A DNA stretch of 64,000 nt from Paraburkholderia podalyriae (GTDB lineage: Bacteria; Pseudomonadota; Gammaproteobacteria; Burkholderiales; Burkholderiaceae). How positions within the stretch are numbered: the stretch's first letter is position 1; every line of letters starts with the position of its first letter. The stretch spans positions 1-64,000 of the forward strand of contig NZ_VZQQ01000009.1 of NCBI RefSeq assembly GCF_014397785.1. The letters are read 5' to 3'. The notes below the pieces were generated by a model that was not told the origin of the DNA, searched no databases, and was given only the letters and a program-made list of their open reading frames with translations. Below are positions 44,989-54,309 of this stretch, in pieces. The translations under genes and the position numbers were made by a program.

Positions 44989-46338
44989 TCAGTGCAGCTT
45001 GACGTGCGGCGCCGTGCTTCGACGGAGCCGATGCGCGAGCGTATTGACGATCATGCGTGCATAGCCATGCAGCGCTGCAACATGCATCCGATATAGCGAC
45101 AGGTACATGAAGCGAGCAAGCAGTCCGTCCACGAGCATGCTGCCGCCGATAAGGCCGCCCATCAGACTGCCCACCGCATTCGCGTGCCCGAGCGATACCA
45201 GCGAGCCGAGATCGCGATAGGCAAACTCCGGAAGCTTTTGTCCCTCGATGCGTCGCGCAAGTGCCTTGACTAAAAAAGATGCCTGCTGATGCGCCGCCTG
45301 AGCGCGCGGGGGAACATTGCGCTCGTAACCCAACCATGGACAGGCCGCGCAATCGCCGAATGCGAAGACATGGTCGTCGACACTGGTCTGAAGCGTGCGG
45401 CGCACATTGAGTTGTCCCAGATGATTGACGGTGAGCCCATCGAGCGTTGAAAGCACCGCAGGTGCCTTGATGCCCGCGGCCCACACTGTGAGATCCGCAC
45501 GGATGGTCTTGCCGTTTTTCGTGCGGATCAGTCCGGGCGTGATCTCCGCGACCCGCTCGTCGACCATCAACTTGACGTTGAGTTTGCCAAGCAAGCCGGC
45601 TGCTGCGGTCGATACGCGTTCTTTCAACGCTGGCAGAATCCGAGGACCTGCTTCAATCAGCATGATTCCGACGTCGTGTGTGGGGTCGAGTCGATGCAGG
45701 CCGTATGATGAGAGTACCTTCGCCGTGTTGCGCAACTCGGCGGACAATTCCACGCCTGTAGCGCCCCCTCCGACAATCGCAACCTGGACACGAGGTGTGC
45801 GTTCGGCGGGCGTTGCACAAGCACTGCCCTCCCCGCTTTCTCGTTGTTGTTCGGCGCGAATGCAAGCTGCGATCAGGCGCTTGCGAAAGCGCTCCGCGTG
45901 AGCGACGGTATCAAGCGCGAGCGAGTTTTCCGCCGCGCCCGGTACCCCGAAATAGTGCGTTGTACTACCGATGGCAAGAATCAACGAGTCGTACTCGATC
46001 CGGCGCGGCGGCACCAGTTCGGTTCCGTCGTCATCGAGCAGGGGCGAGAGCAGAACGTGTCTCGAGCCACGATTCAGTCCGACAAGTTCGCCTTGCACGA
46101 ACTGGAAACCGTGCCACTGGGCTTGCGCGGCATACGCCAGTTCCTGTGCGAACGGATCCAGACTTCCCGCTGCGACCTCGTGCAACAGGGGCTTCCAGAT
46201 ATGCGTCGGGTTGCGGTCGATCAACGTAATCGACGCACGTTGTGCGCCGCTTCTTCGCCGACCGCCATAACGATCGCCTAGCCTCGTTGCGAGTTCGATT
46301 CCACCCGCTCCACCTCCCACGATCACAAAACGATGCAT
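44989..46338 (-). CDS. ndh: Type II NADH dehydrogenase
   Basis: A 449-residue FAD enzyme of the NDH-2 family that oxidises NADH and reduces quinone without pumping protons. The FAD-binding loop is at the N-terminus (IVGGGAGGIELATRLG), the NADH-binding loop near residue 175 (AIVGGGATGVELSAEL), and the second FAD motif reads VFAFGDCAACP. The C-terminal region (GSLMGGLIGGSMLVDG) is amphipathic and should attach it to the inner membrane. ATG 46338 is preceded by GGGAGAA. It has no operon partners. Confidence 0.9.
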   Translation of the reverse strand: MHRFVIVGGGAGGIELATRLGDRYGGRRRSGAQRASITLIDRNPTHIWKPLLHEVAAGSLDPFAQELAYAAQAQWHGFQFVQGELVGLNRGSRHVLLSPLLDDDGTELVPPRRIEYDSLILAIGSTTHYFGVPGAAENSLALDTVAHAERFRKRLIAACIRAEQQRESGEGSACATPAERTPRVQVAIVGGGATGVELSAELRNTAKVLSSYGLHRLDPTHDVGIMLIEAGPRILPALKERVSTAAAGLLGKLNVKLMVDERVAEITPGLIRTKNGKTIRADLTVWAAGIKAPAVLSTLDGLTVNHLGQLNVRRTLQTSVDDHVFAFGDCAACPWLGYERNVPPRAQAAHQQASFLVKALARRIEGQKLPEFAYRDLGSLVSLGHANAVGSLMGGLIGGSMLVDGLLARFMYLSLYRMHVAALHGYARMIVNTLAHRLRRSTAPHVKLH

Positions 46339-46514
46339 GCAGATTCTCCCTGGTCGGCGACGCGCGGTACGGATATCCAGCACAACGGCTGAAACCAACT
46401 ATCGCAGAAGCGCCGCGGCAGGAAAATCTCATAGTTCTGATGGCTGCCTTCAGGTTTTCTGATTGACGAACCACCACCGGCTCGTCGCAGTTGCGGCTCG
46501 GTCTCTGCAAACGC

Positions 46515-46553
46515 AACGCCCCGGCGTTTCCTTGACAGGAAGCCCGGGGCGTT
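46515..46553. terminator. Long GC-rich hairpin
   Basis: AACGCCCCGG (46515-46524) pairs perfectly with CCGGGGCGTT (46544-46553), with a smaller TTTCCT/AGGAA hairpin inside the loop. It lies between the RNase-like gene (stop 46700) and ndh (start 46338), so it most likely ends transcription of the former. The T-tract is weak on both sides. The rest of the 46339-46699 gap shows no gene. Confidence 0.65.
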
Positions 46554-46699
46554 CTTGTTCTGCCGAATGCAGCTCAGCGATGCGTTATGTGTTGCCGCAA
46601 TACTCGCCGAAACAGGCGCCGTCACCGCTAGGGAAAAGATGACTCGCGACGCCGCTGTCAGCCCGCGGACTTCGTCTGCTCATGCAGTCAATTCCGTCT

Positions 46700-47170
46700 C
46701 TATTCTGCAATGCGCTTGAAACTGGCGTAGTAATCGTCGGTGTAATAGCACTCGCCGGTCTGCCTGCGCGGTCCACCACATACGATCCGACGCTGCCCGC
46801 GATCCGTCGCGCCCGGCGTGCGAACGGTGTAGGTGTGGTAGTAGCCGCGCGGATGCTTCGGCAGCAAAAGCGCACTGTTACGGAACAAGACGCCGTCGTC
46901 GCTGAACGGGAAGGGGCCGCCCGTTTTGATCAACCGCAGTGTTTCGGCTGCCTCTCCCGGCAATTGGGTCTTGGTGACGGTGGCCAGCGCGCCCGCCCCT
47001 TGCGCGCCTGATGCGGCGCTTGCATCGCTCGCGCTCTGGGATGGCAGAACCGGCGCCTGGCCTGCGGATGCGCCCGATGCCTCAGTGGCGTTTTGCGATG
47101 CCTGCTTGCCGCATCCGCCGAGGATCGCGCTCAATGCGACGATGCAGGAGAAAGCCCACGCTCTCTTCAC
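46700..47170 (-). CDS. Guanyl-RNase (RNase Sa/T1)-like lipoprotein lacking catalytic residues
   Basis: A 156-residue exported protein. A lipoprotein signal ends at ILGGC (Cys20); residues 22-65 are an Ala/Ser/Gln linker; residues 68-156 match the microbial guanyl-specific ribonuclease fold (LPGEAAETLRLI, GGPFPFSDDG, RGYYHTYTV, RGQRRIV, YYTDDYYASF). Compared with RNase Sa, the general base Glu54 is Thr113 and the general acid His85 is Tyr147, while the arginine pair (127-128) stays. It is therefore probably not an active RNase and may bind RNA or nucleotides. No barstar-like inhibitor is encoded beside it. Confidence 0.82.
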   Translation of the reverse strand: MKRAWAFSCIVALSAILGGCGKQASQNATEASGASAGQAPVLPSQSASDASAASGAQGAGALATVTKTQLPGEAAETLRLIKTGGPFPFSDDGVLFRNSALLLPKHPRGYYHTYTVRTPGATDRGQRRIVCGGPRRQTGECYYTDDYYASFKRIAE

Positions 47171-47419
47171 GAAACGGTTCTCCCTTCGCTGACCAGAACC
47201 CGACGACCAGAATAGATGTAAAGGTATCGCTAATGGCAGAGCGAATCAACGTTCGATCGGAAATTGGCACTTTTCGACGACAATCTTGCCGGTTTTCCTG
47301 TCGCGAACATTCGTCGCATGCGACGAAAAAGGTCGGGGTATAAGATGAATCAACACATAGTTGCCGTTTGGAGCAGTCATGAAGCGGGCCATCAGGATCG
47401 ACACAGATCGACTCAAGAC

Positions 47420-47620
47420 ATCACCGGGCATCGCTCCCTGTGCTACGGCCTCTTCATTCTCGCAACGTTGGTCCGGGTACTCGGCCGCTGGCTCGCGCCG
47501 CAGTTCACGATGGCCTGGATATACGCATCCGGTCTATGCTGGGCGGCCGCGCTGGTTCTCTATTGCGTTCGATGCGCAGCGTGGCTTTTCCTCGCCCGAG
47601 CCGATGGCAAGCCGGGTTGA
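47420..47620 (+). pseudogene. NnrS C-terminal remnant
   Basis: About 65 codons resemble the end of NnrS, the multi-span haem/copper membrane protein linked to nitric-oxide metabolism: ITGHRSLCYGLFI, LVRVLGRWLAP, a hydrophobic helix and the closing ARADGKPG. No upstream NnrS sequence exists in any frame, and the preceding codons are not protein-like. I take it as the remnant of a deleted gene. Recognition is from memory of the family's typical C-terminus. Confidence 0.55.
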
Positions 47621-47858
47621 ATCAGTATTTTCCCCGATGCGTTCAGGAACGCGACATCCGTCCTGGCCGCTTCGTATGTCCACGATAGTCTTCATGTCGA
47701 TCGAGGCCGGGATGAACCCGCCTGTCAGCGGTTGCTCGCTGACGAATCACCGGCTGCTGGATCTCCCGCTTGCCGCCGGTCACCAACGCCGTAATCAATC
47801 GCTCGCGCCGCGACAGCGGCGGCGCATCTGTTGATTGGCGGCATGTCGTCGAATCTGT

Positions 47859-48527
47859 CTACACCATGATGAATCCGTGCCGCATGCCGAGCATCACCGC
47901 TTCCGTGCGGTTGGTCGCACCGAGTTTGCCAAAGATGGAGGAGAGGTGAAATTTCACTGTGTTGTCCGAGATGTCGAGTTGCCGCGCAATCTCCTTGTTC
48001 CCGAGTCCGTCCGCGAGCATCGCCAGCACTTCGATCTCTCGTAACGTCAAGGCTTCGAGCGGTTCGCCGGATACCTTCTGGCGCGGCGGTCTCGTTCCGG
48101 CCAGCAGCCGTACGAGGACGTCGCGCGTCACCACACAAAGGCCTGCGGCGACGGCTTCGATGGACACGACGATTTCGGCTGGCATCGCGTTGCGCGGCAG
48201 GATCGCCGCTGCATCGGCGGGCAACGCATCGAGGATCCAGTCGCTGTCTGGGTCGTCGCTCAACAGGACCAGCGACGGTGACGCGTGCGAGAGTTCGAAT
48301 AGCGTCTTGAGCGCGTCGCTCGCCTCCGGCGCGATGTCGGTGACGACCACATCCGGCACCGATCCGGCGAGGCAATCGACGAGCTTTTCGGCGTCGGCTG
48401 CGCTACCCAGGAACTCAAATGCTGGGTTCGCCTCGACGAGCGCTTGCAGGCTTGCGCGCTCTTGCCACGATGTCGCAATCACCACGACCCGTAAAGGCGC
48501 CGTCTGTACGGTCTGTCCATCCGACAT
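47859..48527 (-). CDS. LuxR/NarL-type regulator with a degenerate receiver domain
   Basis: A 222-residue regulator. The C-terminal LuxR helix-turn-helix is canonical (LTLREIEVLAMLADGLGNKEIA, with NTVKFHLSSIFGKL), of the NarL kind. The N-terminal domain has receiver-like length and an aspartate in VVVTDI, but the acidic pair after strand one is replaced (VVVIATSW) and the conserved lysine is missing (AILPRNA). Phosphorylation by a histidine kinase is therefore doubtful, and none is encoded nearby. It follows the trypsin-like protease gene by 18 bases, so the two are co-transcribed. Confidence 0.85.
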   Translation of the reverse strand: MSDGQTVQTAPLRVVVIATSWQERASLQALVEANPAFEFLGSAADAEKLVDCLAGSVPDVVVTDIAPEASDALKTLFELSHASPSLVLLSDDPDSDWILDALPADAAAILPRNAMPAEIVVSIEAVAAGLCVVTRDVLVRLLAGTRPPRQKVSGEPLEALTLREIEVLAMLADGLGNKEIARQLDISDNTVKFHLSSIFGKLGATNRTEAVMLGMRHGFIMV

Positions 48528-48545
48528 TTCGTCGCTTCCCGGACT

Positions 48546-49484
48546 TTACCTGCACGAATTCCGTCGAGGTCGTTCGCCCACTGTTACCGAGCACGCGTGG
48601 CGTTCGCCACCTCGGATCAAGGCGATTTGCAACTGCTGCCCAATGTTTGCGGAGCCAAGTGCGGCACTCACGTCGCCAATGTCGCGGCAAGGCTTGCCGT
48701 CCAGTTCGATCAGTACATCGCCTATCAGCACGCCCGCCTGCTCCGCAGGACCGCCCTGCGCAAGCGAATTGATCAGCAAACCACTGCTGAGTGACAGGTT
48801 CATTTTATTGACCCAGGCGTCCAGCAGGCTGACCTGCTGCGTGCCGACGCCAAGGTAGCCGCGTGAGACGTGCCCTTTAGCCAGCAGTTCATCGGTGACA
48901 CGCTCCACGGTCATTCCCGGAATCACCATACCGGCGCCGCGCATCAGTGCCGAGGTGCAGATGCCCATGACCTGCCCGCGCATATCCGAGAGGGCCGCCC
49001 CGGAGAAACCTGGGCGCAGACCGCCGTCCAATCGCACGAACGCATCGAGTTGTCCGCCTTTCCACGTGCGCCAAGGACCACCTATGCTGCCGATCACGCC
49101 AAAATCAGCGCTGATGCCGGAATCGTCCGCACGTGCGACGGCGAGCGCAAGATGACCCGGCTTCAGTGAGTGGGCATCGCCGGAATCGATTGGGTCCAGG
49201 TCCGCGCCGTCCAGTTTCAGCACGCCGACGTCGGACCCCAGATCCAGGCCCGCGAGGACTGCGGCGACCGTACGGCCGTCGGTCAATGTAACTTCGATCC
49301 CGTCCTCACGCCTGATCGTGTGGGCAGCCGTCACGACGACGCCACGTCGCCAGATTACCCCACTCGACGGCATGCGATGTCGGCCATGTACTGCCACGAC
49401 ACTCCGCCCGACTCGCGCGACAATGTCTGCCAGATTGTCCGACAGATCCATCAAAGGATTTCCGCTTGAGGATGTGGTTTCCAT
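48546..49484 (-). CDS. Trypsin-like serine protease with PDZ domain
   Basis: A 312-residue HtrA-like protein. The chymotrypsin-fold domain has the catalytic His55 (TAAHT), Asp85 (GSDVGVL) and Ser161 (GFSGAAL); a PDZ domain fills about 200-300 (GLLINSLAQGGPAEQAG). GFSGAA departs from the usual GNSGGP. There is no signal peptide or membrane anchor, so it appears cytoplasmic, unlike DegP/DegS. AGGGGAA precedes the ATG. Co-transcription with a pseudo-receiver LuxR regulator suggests a joint stress-sensing role (inference). Confidence 0.85.
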   Translation of the reverse strand: METTSSSGNPLMDLSDNLADIVARVGRSVVAVHGRHRMPSSGVIWRRGVVVTAAHTIRREDGIEVTLTDGRTVAAVLAGLDLGSDVGVLKLDGADLDPIDSGDAHSLKPGHLALAVARADDSGISADFGVIGSIGGPWRTWKGGQLDAFVRLDGGLRPGFSGAALSDMRGQVMGICTSALMRGAGMVIPGMTVERVTDELLAKGHVSRGYLGVGTQQVSLLDAWVNKMNLSLSSGLLINSLAQGGPAEQAGVLIGDVLIELDGKPCRDIGDVSAALGSANIGQQLQIALIRGGERHACSVTVGERPRRNSCR

Positions 49485-49696
49485 TTCAATTCCCCTGCCA
49501 AATGCGTGCGACCTGCTTGTGCCCCACGTCGTCGTTTGCTCACCTGTCCAGGTAGCGTTATGACGACGTGTTCACAATGACAGAAGGACGGAGGGCGCAC
49601 ACCACCCAAATGGGTAGCCGGGCAAATGCGGTGAGGATGTCACGGTGCAACTTGAGGCAGAGATCGGCCACTATTGTCATTCACTCCAAACTGCGG

Positions 49697-49912
49697 TTAG
49701 CGCCGCCCGCTGCGGCCCCATACATAGCGCACCCACCGCTGCCACCGGCTTTGCGGCGGAGCGGGTGAATTGCGCCGAGTCTGCACTTCACGGTCGCGCT
49801 GGGCGGAGCTCCGCACCTGTTCGTGGATTTGCCGCAAGGTCATGCCGCCCGGGCCTTTCAGTTGGTCGGGATCGGCAGCAGCATCGGAATCGGGATCGGG
49901 ATCGTCTGTCAT
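49697..49912 (-). CDS. Small hypothetical protein
   Basis: A 71-residue protein of unknown function: an acidic Asp/Pro-rich start (DDPDPDSDAAADPDQ), a helix (MTLRQIHEQVRSSAQRDRE) and a basic Trp/Arg tail. It has no signal or membrane segment. The start at 49912 is supported only by protein-like composition and a weak AGGCG upstream. It could be spurious. Confidence 0.45.
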   Translation of the reverse strand: MTDDPDPDSDAAADPDQLKGPGGMTLRQIHEQVRSSAQRDREVQTRRNSPAPPQSRWQRWVRYVWGRSGRR

Positions 49913-50220
49913 CAGAGTCGCCTGTTCGTGATGAGGCGACTTGATCTTGATACAGATGCGCAATAGCAGCAAGTTGGACGCAGATTGCCGACCGGTGCGT
50001 AGTCCGACAGGCCTTGCCCGCGTGCCGTTCGTGAAGTAGATTTTTCTAATGAGGTCCGAGGCGGCCTTCCAAAGGTATTAAGCGTCTTGCGGCATGTTGC
50101 TGTCGACCTGCATCTCGCGGTCGACTCGCTGGGCGATGCCGAAAAGGCGATTGACATTCTACGAAGGGCCTAAGCGTCCGGCATGGCGGCGAATCCAATG
50201 CCGGAAGGACGCCGCGAGTG
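49913..50220. other. Intergenic region with a possible gene remnant
   Basis: No intact gene. On the plus strand, 50003-50173 is open without a start codon and ends in a helical, protein-like stretch (VAVDLHLAVDSLGDAEKAID), possibly the tail of a decayed small protein. Confidence 0.3.
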
Positions 50221-50682
50221 ATGAAGACACCGACGACAAGAAGGCGGGTACTTTGGGCGCTCTTGCTCTGCACCATCGTGACCTGCATGGCAGTTGGCGG
50301 GGCATTGCTGTTCGAGCTGTCGGTGATCGGCCATGCGGTGAGCGATTTCCGCCGGGATACGGCAACAGCGCAAGCAGGCATCGCGCATGGCGAGCCGGCT
50401 ACGCCCGAGGAGCGCATCAATCCGCCCTATCTCAGGCAGTACGGGTTGGACCGCAACCTGTACAAGGACATTCACGGAAACTTTTCGCCAACAGGTGCTG
50501 ACTGGCGGCAATGGGGATTGCGCACCAAGGTTGCAGCCACTTTGATGTGGCTGGGTCACGATCCACCGGGAACGTGGTGGACCTACGTTCAGATCAAGTG
50601 CGTTGACCGGTTTCCTCAAGCTCACGCCGACGACGAGCCGATCGTCGATGTTGCCGACGCTTGCCTCGGCGAGCCGCATTGA
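50221..50682 (+). CDS. Hypothetical membrane-anchored protein
   Basis: A 153-residue protein with one N-terminal membrane helix (about 8-33) preceded by a positively charged start, followed by an approximately 120-residue outward-facing part with NPPYLRQYGLDRN and three tryptophans near WGLRTKV and GTWWTYVQ. Two cysteines near the C-terminus may pair. I do not recognise the family. The ribosome binding site is weak. It converges on the UPF0182 gene. Confidence 0.6.
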   Translation: MKTPTTRRRVLWALLLCTIVTCMAVGGALLFELSVIGHAVSDFRRDTATAQAGIAHGEPATPEERINPPYLRQYGLDRNLYKDIHGNFSPTGADWRQWGLRTKVAATLMWLGHDPPGTWWTYVQIKCVDRFPQAHADDEPIVDVADACLGEPH

Positions 50683-50758
50683 TCGACGCACAGGCTTCGA
50701 GCGATTCACGCAGCCACGCCACCCGCCACGCAGCGCGGACCCGGCTAATTTCCCCTGG

Positions 50759-53512
50759 TCATTTCCGATCATCGGAACGGCCGGCACCGAGTGCCTCGAG
50801 CAACGGCCGGAGGGCATCCAGTTCCGCGCCGAAGCCGCTCCAGTCTCCCGCCTTTAGTCGCTCGATGGCGCGGTCATAGTGGGCAAGTGCCTCTCTCGCG
50901 CGAGCGTCCACTGTGCCCTGGTGCGGCGATGCCGCCTGCGCGGTCTCCTTGAAAAGCGCCGCAAGCGCTTCACCCAGGCTGTCCTCCATCACCACCCCGT
51001 CACCATAGGCGGCAATCACCCGCTTCAACTCCGGCAACTGACCGGACGCCGCGCGCAAATAGAGCGGAGACACGTAGAGGATCGAGTTCTCGATCGGCAC
51101 TACCACAAGATGACCGCGAATGACCCGTGAGCCCATCTGGTTCCACAGCGAGATCTGCTGCGAGATTTCGGTATTCTGCTGAATCCGTGCTTCGATCTGA
51201 AACGGCCCATAGACCAGCTTGTCCTTGGGAAAGATATACACGATGAGCTTGCCGTACCCGGGCGGATCGCAACGCGCCGCCAGCCAGGCGATCATGTTCT
51301 CCCGCTGGCTCGGCACCATCGGCAGCATCAGGATGAACTCGGCGCGTGCGTCGCCGGGGAGCCGCATGATCGTGTAGTACGGCGGCATCGTGCTGGCGGC
51401 GCTTCCGCCATCCATTCCGACCAGCTCCTGCGGAAACTGCCACAGATCCTCGCGGTTGTAGAAAACCTCCGGCACATCCATGTGATAGGCGCGGTAGAGC
51501 TGCGCCTGGATCAGGAACAGGTCTTCGGGGTAGCGGATATGCTGCCGCAGCTCCGGTGGCATCAGATTCAAAGACTTGAACAACCCCGGGAAGATGCGCT
51601 CGTATGTGCGCAGCAGCGGATCGGCGGGATCACTGACGTAAAAATCGACCGTGCCGTTGTATGCGTCGACCACGACCTTGACCGCGTTTCGGATGTAATT
51701 CGCGCCGTCGCCGAAACCCGGCCGCGAGTAAGGAAACCACTTGCTAACGGTGTAGGCGTCCTGTATCCAGAAAAGGCGCCCATTGCTTGCGACGACATAG
51801 GGATCATGGTCGAGGGTAAGGAACGGCGCGATCGTACGCACGCGGTCCTGAATGTTGCGGTGAAGCAGAATCCGGCTCTGGTCCGTGATATAGCCGCTCA
51901 GCAGGATGTTCGGATCGTCCAGCTGCCAGGCGAAGAGACTGCGGCGCCCCACACCGCCGAGGGTGACGCCGTCGCGCCCGCTATACCTCGTGTAGGCATT
52001 GGCCGGCCGTTGGGGATAGTCGAATTCAGCTAAATTGCCGTTCACGATGACATAGTCTTGCCGCCCTTCACTGAAATAGAGACGCGGTTCGCGAATGACC
52101 GGGCCGCCGTTGGAGACGGGCGGAATATCGTGCAGATAGAAGAAGGGTAAGCCTTCGGTGGATTTCTCGGTGACTGGCGACATCACGACGCCGATGCCGT
52201 GAGTAAAGATAAGGTGCAGGTTCACCCAGGTTTGGGCGTTGGGCGGGAGCATCGCCGGTTCCAGTTCACGCGCCGACAGCATCACCTGCCTGTATCCGGC
52301 GTCAAGCTGATAGCGGTCGATGTCCACCGAAAGAAATTTGTAGTAAGTCCTGATCTCCTGCAACTGTGCATAGGTATCCATCAGCGGTTGCACATCCCAT
52401 AGCCGGATGTTGTCGATGGTCGCCCGATTGGCCTGCAGCGAGTCGAGCGTCAGTCCCTGCTCGGCCTCAAACGGTTTAACCTCGATCTTCGCAAGGCCGT
52501 AAGCCTGTCGCGTTAGCGCGATAGTGCGCTCGATATAGGGTGTTTCCAGTTTCAGCTCGCTCGGTTTGACATAGAAACGTTGAAACAACGATGGATAGAT
52601 CACAGCGAACACAAACGAACTGCCGAACACGAGCAGCGCGAGTACGGCAGGCTGCACATAGCTCCGGCGGCGCATGTTGATCCAAAGGGCGACGGATGAG
52701 GCCGCGGCAAGGCCGACGAGCATCCACAGGACCGGCAACTCGACGTGGACATCGGTATAGCTGGCGCCGACGACGACGCCGTTGTCGCCATAGAGCAGCA
52801 GAAAGCGGTCGAGCCACCACGACCAGGCCTTCACCGCAAAGAACAAACCGAGCAGTGCCGAACCATGAGTGAAGGCGGCGGCCGAGAGCATTCGTGGTGG
52901 CCGCTCCAGCGCGATGTCCCCGCGCAACCCGTAGACAGCGCCTGCCACAATCGCGCTGCAGAAGAGCAGCTGCAGCAGCCAGTTCTTGAGTGCGACGTAC
53001 GCGGGGAGCGAGAAGAGATAAAAGCTGATATCTCTGTCAAAGAGCGGATCGCGCTCGCCAACAGGCACCTGATAAATGAAGCGAAGCACGATGTCCCAGC
53101 TCGAGACTTCGCTAGCGGCGATAAGCAGCCCAATGACCACCGCTGCGCAGGCAATGGTGGCGCGCCACGGAACGCGCGGCGCGATCAGTTCTGACAGATC
53201 GCCGGCAACTTCCGTCGCGCGCCACGGTGCGGCTGCTTCCGCTCGCAAGATATCGACGTCCCTCGCGTAACGATGCGCCAACATCCCGGACAGCCATATC
53301 GCGTACGCAGAGACTGCGAACACCGCGGCAAACAGCATCGCTCTCGCGGAAAGCATGGTCCAGAAAACGCCACCATAGCCGATCGAAGAGAACCACAGCC
53401 AGTCGACCAGGATCCCGGTGATGCGGCCGACGACAATCAGACCTGCGATGACGGCCATCGCCGCGATTGCATAACGTCTCAGGCGTACGCCGGTCTTCAG
53501 TCCCGACCGCAT
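50759..53512 (-). CDS. UPF0182 family membrane protein
   Basis: A 917-residue protein of the UPF0182 family (COG1615), large membrane proteins of unknown function widespread in bacteria. Seven hydrophobic segments occupy the first 310 residues. A long soluble part follows with the family's conserved stretches FYVKPSEL, NIRLWD, YYKFLSVDIDRY, FTHGIGVVMSP and VYGPFQIEARI. The length is normal for the family. AGGAGG is ideally placed before the ATG. It is a single-gene unit. Confidence 0.9.
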   Translation of the reverse strand: MRSGLKTGVRLRRYAIAAMAVIAGLIVVGRITGILVDWLWFSSIGYGGVFWTMLSARAMLFAAVFAVSAYAIWLSGMLAHRYARDVDILRAEAAAPWRATEVAGDLSELIAPRVPWRATIACAAVVIGLLIAASEVSSWDIVLRFIYQVPVGERDPLFDRDISFYLFSLPAYVALKNWLLQLLFCSAIVAGAVYGLRGDIALERPPRMLSAAAFTHGSALLGLFFAVKAWSWWLDRFLLLYGDNGVVVGASYTDVHVELPVLWMLVGLAAASSVALWINMRRRSYVQPAVLALLVFGSSFVFAVIYPSLFQRFYVKPSELKLETPYIERTIALTRQAYGLAKIEVKPFEAEQGLTLDSLQANRATIDNIRLWDVQPLMDTYAQLQEIRTYYKFLSVDIDRYQLDAGYRQVMLSARELEPAMLPPNAQTWVNLHLIFTHGIGVVMSPVTEKSTEGLPFFYLHDIPPVSNGGPVIREPRLYFSEGRQDYVIVNGNLAEFDYPQRPANAYTRYSGRDGVTLGGVGRRSLFAWQLDDPNILLSGYITDQSRILLHRNIQDRVRTIAPFLTLDHDPYVVASNGRLFWIQDAYTVSKWFPYSRPGFGDGANYIRNAVKVVVDAYNGTVDFYVSDPADPLLRTYERIFPGLFKSLNLMPPELRQHIRYPEDLFLIQAQLYRAYHMDVPEVFYNREDLWQFPQELVGMDGGSAASTMPPYYTIMRLPGDARAEFILMLPMVPSQRENMIAWLAARCDPPGYGKLIVYIFPKDKLVYGPFQIEARIQQNTEISQQISLWNQMGSRVIRGHLVVVPIENSILYVSPLYLRAASGQLPELKRVIAAYGDGVVMEDSLGEALAALFKETAQAASPHQGTVDARAREALAHYDRAIERLKAGDWSGFGAELDALRPLLEALGAGRSDDRK

Positions 53513-53817
53513 GGTCCCTCCTGTGCTTGTCGTCGCCCATGCCCTGCTGCGAGTGGATCAATCGCGCACTGCCGATCTGCCGGGAGCGCAGCTAAACGGC
53601 CTGCCAACGCAGCCCGGATAGTCAGCGCATAGCCGCCCCATGACCTGTGTGACCCGAGTTCGGATGGAGCGGGTTCAGACCGGTTGAATTATTGTAGTTC
53701 GGTGTGGCCATTGACATTGGCACCGCTTATAACGGTCGCGCAGCGTACCCGAGCTGGAAAACAGGTGCGAGAATCGTGATTCAACGACAGGTTTCCACGC
53801 CTGCAGCGGAGTACGAA

Positions 53818-54237
53818 ATGAACGACCTCGATGACTTTCAGCGCTTCCTCGATGCACAAAACCCGGTATACGCCCAGGTATGCGATGAACTGAAGCATGG
53901 ACGTAAGCGAAGCCACTGGATGTGGTTCGTGTTTCCCCAAATCCATGGGCTCGGCGCAAGCGCAATGGCTCAGCGATTCGCGCTTTCGTCGCTGGCCGAG
54001 GCGCAAACTTATCTGCGCCACCCGATACTCGGCCCACGGCTGCGCGAAACGACGCAACTGGTCAACCTTGTCGGCGACCGCTCCATCGAAGAGATTTTCG
54101 GGTATCCGGATTACCTCAAGTTTCGCTCGTCGGTCACCCTGTTCGCGCGCGCCACCAACGACAACGACGTGTTTGTCGAAGCTTTGCGCAAGTATTTCGG
54201 CGGAGAAGCCGATCCGCGAACTCTCGAGCTGCTCTAG
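53818..54237 (+). CDS. DUF1810 family protein
   Basis: A 139-residue cytoplasmic protein of the DUF1810 family, recognised by DLDDFQRFLDAQ, the conserved HWMWFVFPQ and LGPRLRETT. Function unknown. The ATG at 53818 follows GCGGAG; a longer open frame from 53704 adds sequence without family similarity. It converges on the virginiamycin-B-lyase-like gene. Confidence 0.88.
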   Translation: MNDLDDFQRFLDAQNPVYAQVCDELKHGRKRSHWMWFVFPQIHGLGASAMAQRFALSSLAEAQTYLRHPILGPRLRETTQLVNLVGDRSIEEIFGYPDYLKFRSSVTLFARATNDNDVFVEALRKYFGGEADPRTLELL

Positions 54238-54309
54238 ACCATAGTCGTGGCCAGCCCGCGCACCGGGGCGCAGCGCACTGCGCAATTCTGGTTGCGGTGC
54301 GGCGTGTCG

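Noticed and set aside
50003..50173. Possible small plus-strand gene
   Set aside because: No start codon in the open stretch; treated as a possible remnant only.
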